The position numbers and the translations under genes were made by a program. A stretch of DNA of 64,000 nucleotides from Aurelia coerulea (taxonomy: Eukaryota > Cnidaria > Scyphozoa > Semaeostomeae > Ulmaridae), in contig CM076944.1 of assembly GCA_039566865.1 (NCBI GenBank), forward strand, positions 21,722,501-21,786,500, given 5' to 3'. The notes beneath the pieces are model-generated. The model was not told the DNA's origin, did not search any database, and saw only the letters and a program-made list of their open reading frames with translations. Of this stretch, positions 12,901 through 27,731 are shown one piece after another (the first letter of the stretch is position 1; each line of letters opens with the position of its first letter).

Positions 12901-15900
12901 ATCTCCTACAACCAGCGGGATATATAAAAAACAATAATATGACAAACACACCTCCATTAAATGAATTCCGGATCTCGGAGGAGAAAATACTGTTCTTTAA
13001 GCCTAAATAAAGCACATGGTTGGGATGATATATCTGTTCATATGATTAGAATATGTGATGAAAGACTAGTCTTTCCTCTAAAGTTGATCTTCGAAGCATG
13101 TCTAAAACAAGGTGTTTTCCCGGAAGTATGGAAAAGAGCTAATGTCGTCCCAGTTCACAAAAAGAACTGTATGATATAATATATTATAATTTCTCTATTT
13201 AGGATGGCTTCTAGTCTGGCTAATCAACGCCAACCAAAACTTAAATGCATGTTAATAATAATTAACTAACTTATCATGGAACATCCAAACAAGTGGACAA
13301 TAGCTAATTTGAGGAATAACGAAAGCGTTCATCATAACCCTCAGTTTCTCAACATACACATAATTTGAAATACGTGCAAGTAACAACCTTGATCCTATAT
13401 TGGTCGGGCCATTGGACACATCCTATTTGGTCAAAGGAGGGGGAACCAAATTTGGCGTGCTAATAGCTCCAGGCATGTACTTATTTAAAATTCAAAGATT
13501 AACTCAAAATTAGCCATCATTATTGCTCACGTCAGAATTTTTCATTGTGTGTTCAAGAAAAGTGGCAAAATTGGCCTAAATCAGGAAAAATGTGATGAAA
13601 TCAAATTTCGAGCACAATTTCCATTCAAAAAATGAGAGCCATAAAGAAATACATCAAATGACACTAATCTGCAAAATAAATTTGTAAAATACTGCAATTT
13701 TGCTACTTCTTTCGCGAAAATTGTGATTTGAGAATTTGCCATTTTGACAGGGTCAGTCCTGGCAAAATGTCTCCCTCCCCCCTCATAGGTCAAAACATTT
13801 CAATGAAAATTTACCAGTAGTAGCACAATAGGTAGCTACAAAAAGTCAGAAAGTTTCACTGCCACAAACTTCCTCACTGCAAAGCTATCAGAAAAAGCTA
13901 TTTGCCCCCCCCCCCGACCAAAATAGGGTTAAGAAAAAATATCATCCTATCTCTCTCCTTCCAATTCTCGGTAAAATTTTAGAAAAGTTAATGTTTGATT
14001 CTTTGCATGAACACGTTTCCTTGCATTAACTGCTAAATCCTAACCAATCTGGTTTTCGCCCTGAAGATTCTATTATCAATCAGTTGACCTCAATAGTTCA
14101 TTCGATGTTTGTTGCCTTCGACTGTAACCCTCCTTTAGATGTACATTCAGTTTATCCATAGTTAATTAATTATGGTTTATCTAGACATTTCGAGGCATTT
14201 TAGAGTGTGGCACGATGGCTTAATCTAAGAATTGCGGCGAAACGGGGTCTCTGGACAATAGTTTTTTAGCGGATCGCATCTGATCGCATGCCGAGTACGG
14301 TATTGAATGGTAAAACATCACAATGGGGAAACATTTCTGCCGGAGTTCCACAGGGATCGATTTTAGGTCCCCTCTTCTTCCTTGTTTATATGATCTGACA
14401 ACAGATCTCAAATGCAATTTTAAGTTATTTGCCTTTCTCAGTTGTTCACAACTCAAATGAATGCACTGCGGATCTGAATCATGACTGAGATCTTAGGCGC
14501 CGTTGGGCACATGGGTGAATTCACTTCGGGGAATCGAAGTGCAGATCGGGGAGGCAGGATTCATAGATCGTTGGGGGTATTCCCCTCTTCGTCGAGTCGC
14601 ATTTGACTTCGTCTCGGCAGTCTACTCTTCGTCGAAGGGGTGGAGCAAGTCTTTTCGTCGAGGCACTTTGATTGACATGACTCTTCGTAGAGGCGCTTGC
14701 TTGACACGACTCTTCCTCGCGGCACTGCGATTGACATGACTCTTCGTCGATGCGCTTTGATTGACAGTGTTGCTGCAACATATTTAAAATTGTGTCTTTC
14801 GAGTTTCCTCCACAAGAAAATTTGAGATCTCCTACATCTTTAAAGTTATAAGACGAATTTTTAGAGACTTTAATACACCCTTTTTGTATAAGAATACTAT
14901 AATCTTTTTCCAGCCTCAATATTTTTAAAACATTTTCCTTTTAAGCCTTCAAAATCAAAACAATGTTTAGACATTACTCGAGCACTTTCCGAGTAATATG
15001 ATACAGGAAACAAGTGAGAGTAAAGAAAAACATACAGGAGCTTCTTAATTTTTGGCGATCTGAGAGTGACTTATAAGCGGTTTCTTATAAAAAATACGTG
15101 TAATGGCACATTTTGATAACTTTTAATTTTCTTTAGTAACATTCAACTCACTCCAACATCGGATACCATACTGTAAAAGCTCTTTTATTAACCCCCTCTC
15201 TAATAGCCCCTCCCCTCTGAGCAAAGATTTTGAATAAGCCCCATCTCTTCTAAGGCTCCCTCTGGAGTATTCGAAATTAAATAAGCTGGCTCAATAAATA
15301 GAGCTTTCATGGTATGTCTGTTCGTTATACCAAAAATCACGAAATAAACAATAAAGAAATTTAAACTTCTACCCCCTTCCCCTGGGCTCAAACTTTGTAC
15401 AGAGCTTCTTGCATTTTCCTCCTACCCTTGGGTCCGAGTACGAAAATCTTTTGAAAGAGCCTTGTACCTAGGGCTATATTGTCCTAAAGTTTTCTTGAAA
15501 CTTCAAGAATGTATGATCTCGAATTTTATATCTGGAGCAAATAAAAATGAAACATATGTTGAAGCAATACTGTCAATCAAAGCGCCTCGACGAAGAGTCA
15601 AGTCAATCAAAGTGCCTCGACGAAGAGTCAAGTCAATCAAAGTGCCTCGACGAAAAGACTTGCTCCACCCCCTCGACGAAGAGTAGACTGCCGAGACGAA
15701 GTCAAAAGCGACTCCTTGTAAATCAGCCTTGGCTGAAGGGTTACCCTCCTATAAATGCATGCAATACTGAAAAAAATACTGAGAATATAAATTTTACGTT
15801 CATAGATAACATTATTTATCATATCCCACAGAAAGTGTGTGACTTTAGTCATGAAATCATCTTACATTGCCAAATGGAAAGATTCGAATCCGTCCAGCAT

Positions 15901-18900
15901 TCTGCTATGCGTGGAAAGGTACTTCGATTGACAAAATATACGAGGAACTTGGCTGGGAATCGTTAACAGAGAATGTGGAGCAGGCGTCTCGTTCTTTTCT
16001 TTAAAGTGAATAACCTGAGTTAAAAGATGAGATCTCAAAGATTTATAAATAGCCTATTGTATTTGATAATCCAGCTCGTGGCGAATGAAAGCAATGCTAA
16101 AGAAAACAATAGTGGGATTAGGAGTTTCTTTGTCCTATTTATAGACAAGCGCTATATATCTCAGGTCATTCACTTTAAGTTCATCAATAAACTTGCTCCA
16201 GAATATACAAGATATCTTATTCCACAAATTCGCTGGTCAAATTACGCTCTTAGAAATAAGGCAGTCGTTGTGCGAAGGATGAATACAAGAACCGAGCGCT
16301 TGTAAGCATTCAAAAAAAGACTCTCTTCCCTTATCCGCCCTACACAGAAACCTGTTTATGGAATTTATGATCCAAAGGTGTTGCCATCTTCACCCAATGT
16401 GTCTATAAATTAACGATGAAATTGAGGATACTGAACACTTCTTGCTGCAATGCCATGCGTATGATGATCAGAGCCATGATCTCCTAGGCACGATTAATGA
16501 AGTACTCCAATTACACAACATTTGCCAAATCAAACCCTTCAGCAAACAGTGTTACATGGTGACAAAAGATTTTCTCATAACCAAAATAAACAAAGTTTGG
16601 AATTAACGCTAAAATTCATTCATATATCAAAGGATTTCTTGTTAATCATCTGTCTCATCCTTCTCTGTTAATCTTTCAATTTCATATATTACTAAAGACT
16701 ATACCAAATTCTGTCAATATCAAATTTTTGATCCAAGCACCAGTTTCATCATATCTTCTGATAAAGCCAGTTTTCCCTAAGGAGAGACTAACAGAAACTT
16801 TGGTAGAGCCTTTAGTATCTGTTTTGTTATTTGTTAAGGTCATTTAGGGTAGCCATGCCTATCATATGGTATCGTCTCTGTAAATATGTTTTTGTTAAAT
16901 TGTAAATTTTGTGAATAAAGAAATTTTATAAAAGACACGGTTCACAGCAAAGAGACCATCAACAGTTTTACAGCAGATCGAATCTAACTTGCAGTTTTAT
17001 ATCCCATTGATATGTCATGAGCTGAACTATTGCTGAAGAAGATTTTGCGAAAAGCACATTGTCAAGACATTGGAAAGATAAAATAGAACAAGGTTAAACA
17101 TTTCAAAGTATTTTAGGGTCAGCCTTAAGCACTGCCACTTTGTCTACCAGGAGATGTGATAATCCGATGACAGTCTAGCTTGACTTTCATCCCAATTGCT
17201 CAAACGCTAAGACAGACGTAATTGTTTTCTTATCAAATGAAGATCACTCGCAAGAGACGTGCTGGACAAAATGAAAACCACATTTTCATTCCTGGCTAAA
17301 TCCTCGAGCCTTGGGGAAAACAGATATGATTCATATAAACCAACATACTCTGTCTTGACCTATTTCACAGCGATAGATTTATTGTATCAAAGCCGTCCCA
17401 AAGCAGATGTCTAAGTTATTAAAGCCTTGGAGCAATGCCCTAGGCGATATGAAAATGAATTATTGCTTATAGGTCAGACAGCAGGTTAACATCTAAGCAT
17501 GCACAAACTCCCACAATTCAACCGGATCAGCTACAACTAAGCTTGGCATGAGAAATGGCCGATAACACCATTTTTTATGTGGTTCAACCCATTTCAAAAT
17601 GTAGCTCGGGTTTCTTTGGATTGTATTTAAGCTGGAAAAGATAGCCTCTACGAGGACGCAGACAAAACCGTCGGTTTCGTATTCAATCAGTAGCAAATAC
17701 CCAACCACAACCTATGATTGCCTGATACGCAAAATGTGCAATTCATTTGATAATGGAACTATACTTAGACACAAGCTAGAATCAGGCGTACTCATGAGTC
17801 AGTCAGTTCTCACTGCTTCAAATATGGGCTCCAAGTCCTCCATATACTGCAAAGTGAGAACAAATTGGTCTCAATATGCTGACGATACAACTATCTTGCT
17901 CATGGAAGGCCAAACAATTTATCGTCCCTTGAAACTGCCTTAAATGAGGACCTTGAAAAGTTTAATTTCTTGGTCTTCATCGACAAATCTTGCTCTAAAC
18001 CCAAAGAAGACAAATTTATGGACAGGAGTGCAAAGCAACTTTCAAAGCATCACAATTTCAAGACTACAGTCCAGTTATTCTAAAGATTGGGGGAAAATGT
18101 CTTGAAAGAGAACATCGTAGAAAATTGTTTGGTGTAATCTTGATGGAGAATCTGTCATGGGACGACCATATAGCCAAAGTAACATCTTCATGCTTCCATT
18201 CCATGTCCATACCACGAAAATTCAAAAATCTTATGCCATTCAAATTAAAGAGACAAGTTGCTGAGCTCTGTGCTTTACCAAAGATGGACTATGCAGACGC
18301 TATTTTTCGACCACTTCCGTTGAGGCTCTTGAAACGATTGCAAAAGGTTCAAAATGCTCGATTTACTTTATTTACTTGTTTATCATTGTACAATTGCACT
18401 ACACGCAACAAGAAGATTTTTTTGATCATCTAAAGTTTAAGAGAATGTTACATTCCTAATTCATAGAACGCCAAATTCCTTTTATAGAATTATCATTAGC
18501 GACTGAAGAAGATATAAGTTATATCGAAAATTTTCGTACAAATTGTCTTGTTTTTCTTTGCTGTTATCTACACTCCCGTCACGAAAGTATCCGGACAGCC
18601 GAAACAAAATGGCGTCGAATTTGACCGTTCGTCCTTCGACCCCCAAACGGTTCAGCCGTTATGCGGCCATTTCATGGAAATAAATGATTTTACCGCCAAA
18701 ATTGTGTTTATCGATCACGCAATCAAGGAAGAAATAAAAAATTGAAAAACAAAGCAAGATAAACGTGTTTTGATAATAAAACATGAAATTAGCTGCGAGG
18801 AGAAAATGTAATCATAACAAAGGAGCCTCCCAACTTAGAACTGATATTTAAGATACTCTTCCAAACAATTCGTTCACTGGAATAGCATCACTTGGTGCAG

Positions 18901-21900
18901 GAAAGTCTGAAATTTGCAAATATGAAAGAAAATTCAAGTAAAATCCAGATATAATGAAGTTATAAATGAAAAAAGAAACAGTTGCTGCGATCGAGGTAAG
19001 GTTTTGTAACAACAGAATTATTGCAATCAAACTCAATACCAAATTGTTGCAAAGAAAATTCGTTAGGGACTGTATAATTTTACTCAGATTGATTCCCCTA
19101 TGTAAGATTTACAAAATGATACCAACTTTAGGCCAACCTTTGGCATTAATTATATTTTTGAGGCTGTGATACAAATTTAAACTTACCTTGGCAAAGATGA
19201 TATCGCAACCCTACAGTGATGGGAGACTCAAATTTAATTTTGCCATTTTATAGCCAAGTGTCTTTTTGCTATCATTCACATGATTCCTAAAACGGCGATC
19301 TTTTCTGCTTTATTTGACATAAAATACAATCTTCTCCTGTCATGTAGCAGCCTCCAAGACTGGAAATTTGTTGAACATATTGTCTTGTTTTCGATTGCTT
19401 TTCCTTCTCACAGCTAAATTCATATTTTGCGATCGAAACACTTCATTTTGCTTTGTTTTTCATTTTTTCATTTCTTCCTTGATTGCGTGATCGATAAACA
19501 AAGTTTTGGCGGTGAAATAATTGGTTTCCAGTCCCTGAAATGGCCGCATAACGGCTGAACTGTTTTGGGGTCGAAGGGCTAACGGTCAAATTTGACGCCA
19601 TTTTGTTTCAGCTGTCCGTATACTTTCGCGACGGGAGTGTATAACAAGCAAGGCATTTCGATCATTACTTGTTCATACTACTATAATAATTATTATCAGA
19701 GTCAAGAAAAACAAGAACTTTTCAGTGAAATACATCGATCTTATGTAGATCTTCTTCAGTCACAATGTGGATAGATTATAAGAGAGTACTATAACGATAA
19801 AAGAAAGAATTATAAATTCGATTTAAGAGTTCATCAAATGTCCGTGGAATTTCTGATTCTAATAATGTGGCGTCGATTGCTACTTATTATTATCATCATC
19901 ATTATTATTATATCATGCTCAGGCCAGGCTCTTAAAGTATCTTTGCATGAGATGTTCTGCTCACAAATCCAAGCGACTAAAAAGATAGACAATGGAATAA
20001 ACAATTGATAGCAGCATACCATTCCCATCCAAAGAACCCTTGTAAGAAATGAGGGAAGATAGACAAATTTAGCAAATTTGGCGTTAAAATTTAGAAAGAT
20101 CAACTCTTCAACCTTTCGACTTTACCTAAACTATACCAGACAAGCTTGGTACCACACAGAGAAATGTAAACATAATCTATGAACTGTTACCAGCAACCGA
20201 CTCATCAAAACGCAAGCACGTAACTTCGATGCCCTGTTAGGGTTCCTATTCGCCCCCTCCCCTTCACTCCACCAATGTATCATATCTTGCAGGAATGACT
20301 CAGCTCTTCATGATGTTTAGATGTTAGCTTCTTTACATGTACAAGAATTGAAGGTCAAATTTTGCCTTGGGCTACTTTAGAGGAAAAGCAAAGCGTGTTG
20401 CGTCGTGATGGGCGAACACCGAAGTTTCTACTAAGCAACGCAGAACATTCTCGTAGCTAAAAGGAACAGTTGCCTGCACATTGAAGATCTTTCTCACGGT
20501 CAACTGCGCTACATTTGCTTCTTCCAGAATTCGTGTTAAGTGTTTGGTTTTTAAATTCCAGCAGGTTGCCGAACATGGAAAGAGAATAACTAAGTGAGCT
20601 CCACATTGTCTAGCATAATGAAAATGTAATAACCTTATTTTGAATAAAACAGAACTGATAGTTTTCACGAAATTAGTAAGACTATTCCTTTGGCAGTTAT
20701 GGCCTTTACTATCCATCTGCTTAATTTGCACCACGAACTCTTGCTAGACTGTCTCAACCTAACGTAAAAATCAATTCCATTCCACAGGATAGATTAGGAT
20801 GAAGGGCTCTACCACACACATCGTCTTCAAATGGATGCTCGATTAACCAAGTTCTAAATTGTACCTCGAACTATCCTTTTCATAACAGAAGCAATTGAAG
20901 GTGTTGTGGCGCAGTGGTGTACTCCTCTGATTTTGCAGCTAGAACAATCAGGCGTAAAGGGTTCGATGCAAGGTAGAGCCCTACCACTTGATCGCCATGA
21001 CAAGGGGTTGCGGACTTGGCGCTAAAAACACAACTTTACCTTCACCAATACAAACAAGAGAAGCTACTGTCACTGTTGATAAAGATATATGCATAAGAAA
21101 GGAGAAGAAGAGAAGAAGGGAAGCAACCTAGCTGAATTATAACATTGCTAAGTTGAAAAATTTCTCGTCAGCTCTCAAAGCAGCTCTCAGAGCAATGTTT
21201 AGCTGATTCTCGAATACGCTGAAGGGGTTTGAAAATCTTTATATTGAATGTAGGGGTCCCATTTTTCCCTTCTTTTTAATAACATTTCTTTGAAAACCTT
21301 CAAAAACCCTAGTTGCATTCTGGTTTTATCTTGTGTTATTTAAGCTTGAATCTAAAAGTGAATGACCTGGGCTATATATGGTGCCTGACTATAAATAGGA
21401 CAAAGAGAAAACTAAACACTTCATTGTTCTCTTTGGCTTTGCCTTTCTATCGCCATGCGTTGGATTATCAAATACAATAGGCGATTTATAAACCCGTGAG
21501 ATCTCATCTTATAACTCAGGATATTCCCTTTGAGCTTGGTTTCATAGCATTGGTTTCTCATGGGTCGAAAAACACTAGTATTGGGGAAACAAGGATGTGT
21601 TTGATTTATCCAAATATTGGGGACTTCGTGGAATTGGAGTTTGTATTTGATTGACCCAGAAATTTTCAGAACGGGAGGTTTGGTAGGTTCGAGGGGCGTA
21701 TCACCCTGTAAAAATCTCGTAGACCTTGGACAAAAATCCTTCGTTGTCAATAGAAATCCGTAAAAATCCCTAAAAAATCCCAGTGTTTTTAAATAAATCT
21801 CGTACGTGATGCAACCCTCGGGTATGTTTGAATTACCGGTTGAGAGAATTTCCTTCGTCTGCAGTTGCTAATCGCTTTAACTTGAGATGTTAATAAAAAA

Positions 21901-24897
21901 CAACTGATGCTATATTGTATTACAAAATCTGCCATTGTTATCTTCCCAGAAATCTGGAAAAAGACCAATATTGTCCCTGACCATAAGAAAAACAGTAAAC
22001 GACTGAAACAAAATTATCGTCCGACATCATTTCTTCCAATCTTCGGCAAAATCCTTGAAAAAATAATTTATGATACCAATCGGGGTTTCATCCTAATAAT
22101 TCTACGATAAACTAACTACTGTCACTCTTTTATAATGTTTACTGTCTTTGATTGCAATCCACCCCAAGATTTTTCATTTCATTTTATTCATTTAATTTTA
22201 AATTCTTTATATACGGTGGCCCCATCAGCCAAAAATGACTGCTTTTCAGGGCGCCGTGGTCAAAACCTAATTACAATGTTATAATAAATAAAAATGAAAT
22301 ATTTACAATATTAATTTAGAATAAATCAAAAAAATATTTGCAGCGTAAGCTACATTTAAAAGTAGACAGAGAGGGGGCTAGCTTGACCTTAGTTTCTAAT
22401 TCATTCCAAACTGTTGATCCACGGAACGAAAATGCTTTTTGGCCGTTGCTCGTTTTCATCCGTGAAGCAAGCAAGTCAGTCTCAGAATTTCTCAAATTTA
22501 GAATCTCTCGAGACGAGTTTCTCGTGAATAGAGTTGATAGGTAAATGGGCGCGAGACCACTGATTGATTTGAAAACGATAGTAGCCGTCTCTTGCTTGAT
22601 CATGTCTTCGACTGTCGCGTCGGCCATTTGAGCTCTTATCAAGTTTGCTGCTGGTGCAGCATAGCTACTGTTGGTAGCTACAAAAGTGATATTTAAAAAA
22701 ATTAAACGGTGACCTACGTTGAGAACGATCTTTGCAGATGAAATATCAACCAAAAACTATTGTTAAAGTCACAAATTCGAGTCAGATTGCAAGACCTGAA
22801 TACAATTCGATGAACAATAATGGGAATATACTTGGAAAACACTTTATTACATATAAAAACCAAATCACCACAAAGAGAAACACTATTTTCAAAGTAGTTC
22901 ACTTTGCCCTGAAACCTCCATCCAGAAATAAAACCAAAAATAGTTATAGATCTATGACAATTATCAATATTCTAATTTCACAGTGATGGCCATTTATCCA
23001 TTCTATGTCGATAGGTATACTTGCTTCATCAAATCCTAATGAAATTCTTAGATCAGTAACCGCATTTTTGAATGAAGGTCAAACTTAGGCTGTCAAATTT
23101 TTGGAGGTTTTTCAGGGAGCTGGTATCAGAATATATTTCTGTGTCATCAGAGCGAAAAATTGTCCTGCAAATTATGATTTTCTGAAGGCAGAATTATGAA
23201 GCAAATGAGATTAAATAGGTTTTCTTCATCTGACTTAATGTTCATTTGAGAAAATCAAAAATCATGGGTAGTTCACTTTACCCCGTCGAAGCAAAATATC
23301 GACTGAACGGTAGATCTTTTAAAAGTCTTTCTTGGCCCTTTTCTTTTGGAAAAAGGAAACACATGGCATGTGCTTCAAATCGATCAAAACAATTATAGAA
23401 ATGAATTTCGTCTAGGGGTAAAAAATTGAGACCAAAGATAGGAGTCCAAACCTATAAACCATAATTTCCCGAGGTTGTTTCTATTGCCTCGGGTAAAGGG
23501 ATTTTTTGCAACAACAGGAAGAACTATTTTGCAAAAATGTTTTCATTTTCTGTGAGCACATGTACCAAAGCATTGGGCATAAATCACGTGTTATCATTGC
23601 ATGTTTACTTTTGGAGAGAAGCGCGAATGTTCTGAGTAGTTCACTTTACCCCGTAGTTCACTTTACCCCGTCTTACCCTATTCTCGCAGCACGATTTTGT
23701 AACTTTTGAAGTATTAACAGGCGAGAGTCTCCACAGCTACCCCACACAGAGCAACAGTAGCGGGAATGGGGCTCAATAACACCTCTACGGTTTCGGCATG
23801 GACAGTCTGAAACTCATACACAGTTACCTCACGGAGAGAAAGCAGAGGGTCAAAATAGGCAGTAGCTTTAGTAGCTGGAAAACATTGTCAAAAGGAGTTC
23901 CACAGGGGTCCGTACTTGGCCCCCTCTTATCTAACATATTTATAAATGACTTCTTTTATGCTATAGAGCACTCTCAGGCTTGCAACTTTGCTGACGATAA
24001 CACGATCTTTGCATGTGGTGAAACCTTAGACGAAGTAGCCACATGCATTGAAAATGATATGAGAGAAGCAATGAACTGGTATAAACTCAACGAAATGGTT
24101 GCAAATCCGGACAAATTTCAGTTAATTTTCTTTGGGCTTAAAGAAGACCACGAGTTATGCATTGATATTCATGGCGAGATCATAAAGATGTCCGAGACGG
24201 TAAAACTCTTAGGTGTCACCAATGACTCAAAAGTTAACTTTAATGGACACATCAAAACTATCTGTCAAAAGACCAAAAATAAGGTTAAAGCTTTTTCAAG
24301 GGTTGCAAGAAACCTTGACTCTCAAAAAGCTAGCCTGCTATATAACTCATTTATACTAATAATAACTATTGCCCACTCAACTGGATGTTCTGTGGAAAAA
24401 CAGCCAACGATGAAGTCAATCGGGTTCATAAGCGTGCCCTGAGAGTGCTGCTATATGACTTTGACTCCAGTTTTGAAGAACTCTTACACAGGAACGGGGA
24501 AATTACAATACATGTAAAAAATTTGCAAAAACTTATGCTAGAGGTATACAAATGTATTACTTCTGGAAACCTCTCCTTTCTGTGGGAGTTCTTCAATAGA
24601 AAAGTGCTTCCATATAACTTAAGAATAAACTATCTCCTCCAACTTCCTAAAACCAGGACTAATAAATATGGAAACGAGTCTCTTTCGTATAGGGGTAGCA
24701 TGGTTTGGAATCGGCTTCCAGACCAATATAAAGCTGCGAAAAGCGATGATGAATTCAAAATAAAAGTCAGAAGTTGGAAGGGATCCGGATGTAACTGCCG
24801 CATTTGTGTAATATAGTTTAATTTCAGACATTGTAAATAGGGTAGAGTTAGCCTTTATTAGCATTAGCTATCTCTCTAGCCAACTGTAAATAAATCG

Positions 24898-24964
<67 letters not shown>

Positions 24965-25700
24965 TGAATCATTATCACAGTACAACTGGTAATGCATAGT
25001 CCACTTTCAGGTTACATCCCGTAGCTTAAGAAAGTGTGCATGCTGTCTCTGTAGAAAACATAAATAGTTCTTCCTGCTATTTAGTCTCTTATGTCCAGTA
25101 CTTTTCTAATAATCCTGGCCGTACCAATGAGGCATGCTTTCTGTAATGGCTGTATTCCCGGTTCAAAGTCAAGTGCTGCAATGTAATTCTTGAAATTTTT
25201 CGAGACTACTCCAAACGCCCCAATGACCACTGGTATTATTGCAACTTTCTTTACTTCATCCTTCCACATTTTCAAAATTTGGTATTTCAGATCGTTATAA
25301 TGTTCCAGCTTCTCCTCCTCTTTCTGCTTTACTCGAGTGTCAAATGGACATGCTACATCGATTATCTGGCAACTCTTTTCTTTCTTATTCTTCAGCATGA
25401 TATCTGGTTTGTTATGATCTATGCGAGTTTCAGTTTGGATAGAAAAGTCCCACAATAATAGTACTTGGTCGTTTTCAAGTACCTTATTGTCTTTCGTCAC
25501 CACATGGTTGTAGTATTTATCGTCGCATTCGAATCCAAATTTCTTGCACAGATACCAGTGAAGGACGGCTGCCACTTTGTCATGTCTCCAGCTTTTATAT
25601 TCTCTCTGTGCTAATTTTTGGCATTCAGATACCACATGAGCAATGGTCTCGTCCCTTTCCCCGCACATTCTGCATTTTGATGATACGTCCTCCCTGTCAA

Positions 25701-25763
<63 letters not shown>

Positions 25764-27643
25764 GCCATAAAAATTGTTTTTGTTAATTGTTTGATCAATC
25801 ATAATACTTTGCACCAGGCATCACACACAACATTTCAAACAGCAAATTAGTTGTTAGTTTTCTATGTTGTTAGTTTTTTATGTAACCCTTATTTTATGTT
25901 TAAATTAATGCATTATTAAAACAAGTCCATTTCCAAACAAGTCAATTTTTGTAAATTTCCTTAATGGGGCCCATGATTCGATTAAGTTCACTGCAGAATG
26001 GTCCTCGGAAAAAGTTAATTTTCTCGATGTTCAAGTCATCAAACAAGGTAACAAAATTGTCACTGATTTGTTTACAAAACCTACTGATACCCATCAACTC
26101 TTACATCACACTTCATGTCATCCTAGCCATACCAAAAAGGGTATTCCTTACAGCCAGGCTCTCAGAATTCGGCGCATTTGTTCAGAGGAAACTTTTTTCG
26201 AAAATAGGGTGGGGGATCTAAAAACTTGGCTGCTGGCAAGGGGTTATATCGAAAACGAGGTCGATAGTCAAGTTGAACGCGTTCGTCTAAAAAACCGTGC
26301 TGCTTTACTAGATACCAAACCCAAGACCAAGGATGACACGAGGATACCGTTGGTACTAACATATCACCCAGCTCTGCACAAGGTACACGAAATCATTCGG
26401 GGTAATCAAAATATTCTTTTGGTGGATAATGAACATAATAATGTTTTCAAAGACAAAATATTTGCTTCGTTCCGAAGGGCAAAAAGTCTGAGAGACAAAC
26501 TCGTAAGGGCAAAACTTGCAAATCTCGATGAAGAGTTGATGGAAAAGGGCACCTTCAGATGTAATGGTAGAAGAAGTTGTCAGATTTGTCCTTTAATGAG
26601 GGAGGGAGATACTTTCCAAAATTTCAACTCAACAAGGTCGTTTCAAACGTTTTCTGGAAAGTATGACTGTAATTCCGAATACGTGGTTTATCTGTTGCAA
26701 TGTGATCGTTGTAACAAAAAATATGTGGGGAGTACTAAGACAAAAATTTCGGCAAAGATTTAATGTTTACAAGTCATACTTTAGGTCTTATTCACGCAAA
26801 CATAACGAAGGCTCCCTTGACAGGGGGAAACCTATTCCACAAGCAAGCTTTTTTGCGCATTTTTTTGGAAACGGACACAACGGGGCATTTACGGTTGGGA
26901 TAAAAATAATCGACGGGGCAGAGGATGTTTATTCACTTCGGAGAAAAGAACTTTACTGGCAGTATCGGCTTGGAACGTTCTCGCCAAATGGTCTCAATGA
27001 AAGAGCGGCAGATGTGGAATTAGACATGTTTGCGTGTGGAACAGCATAGATTTTACCATTACATCTGAAGGGTGTCAAGGGAGGCTGCGCTAACGCCAAT
27101 TTTTGTGGTTCCCTCTGTAACTTCGTGCCCTTCTGCACGTGGTGGTAGGGTGGAATCCCCTATCGGGCTATCCTGGATTCAGCATTTGCTAAAATAGTTT
27201 AGCGGCTAGCGAATCCATGGAAAGTTACCTGGGGGAGCCACAGAAATAAGTTGGCACAGTCTCAAGTGGTTCATAAAGGCTCCCAGTTCCTCTTCACATT
27301 TCAATTAAACTACCAAAAGCTCAATGCACAGCTCTTAAATGGCAACATTTCTTAAGAATACAACGACAATGGTCTTTTGGGTATTGATTTTAGGCTGACT
27401 TATGTGTTTTCTTAGAACTTGTTTATGTATCATGTATTCAATTGTAAATTATATTTTATTTTAAAGTGTATGTATTGTGATGTAAATAATTGTTTACTAT
27501 AAATACTTGGCTGCCCTGTAAATAGCTCACACTGACGAAGATTTTTATCGAAACGTTTGAGGCATTTAACAGTTGTGTTTCTATATTTATTTTCTGTTAA
27601 CACATGATGGTGGTTTAGTTTATTATTATTATTATTATTATTA

Positions 27644-27683
<40 letters not shown>

Positions 27684-27684
27684 C

Positions 27685-27731
<47 letters not shown>

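Larger units (their letters stand above)
14510..15760. mobile_element. foldback element carrying inverted arrays of a 30-bp repeat
   Basis: The left arm (about 14560-14770) and right arm (about 15560-15730) are reverse complements built around tcttcgtcgaggcactttga and its inverse. The centre contains a segment (14960-15075) also found near 5080-5260, and a CCCC-rich MITE at 15163-15330. No protein signature. Confidence 0.6.

Noticed and set aside
14521..14919. Frames rich in Arg/Glu/Ser/Cys in both arms of the foldback
   Set aside because: They arise from the 30-bp repeat, whose length is a multiple of three and so keeps frames open.
20898..20985. Functional tRNA gene
   Set aside because: A and B boxes are present but the arms do not pair into a cloverleaf and the acceptor stem is missing.
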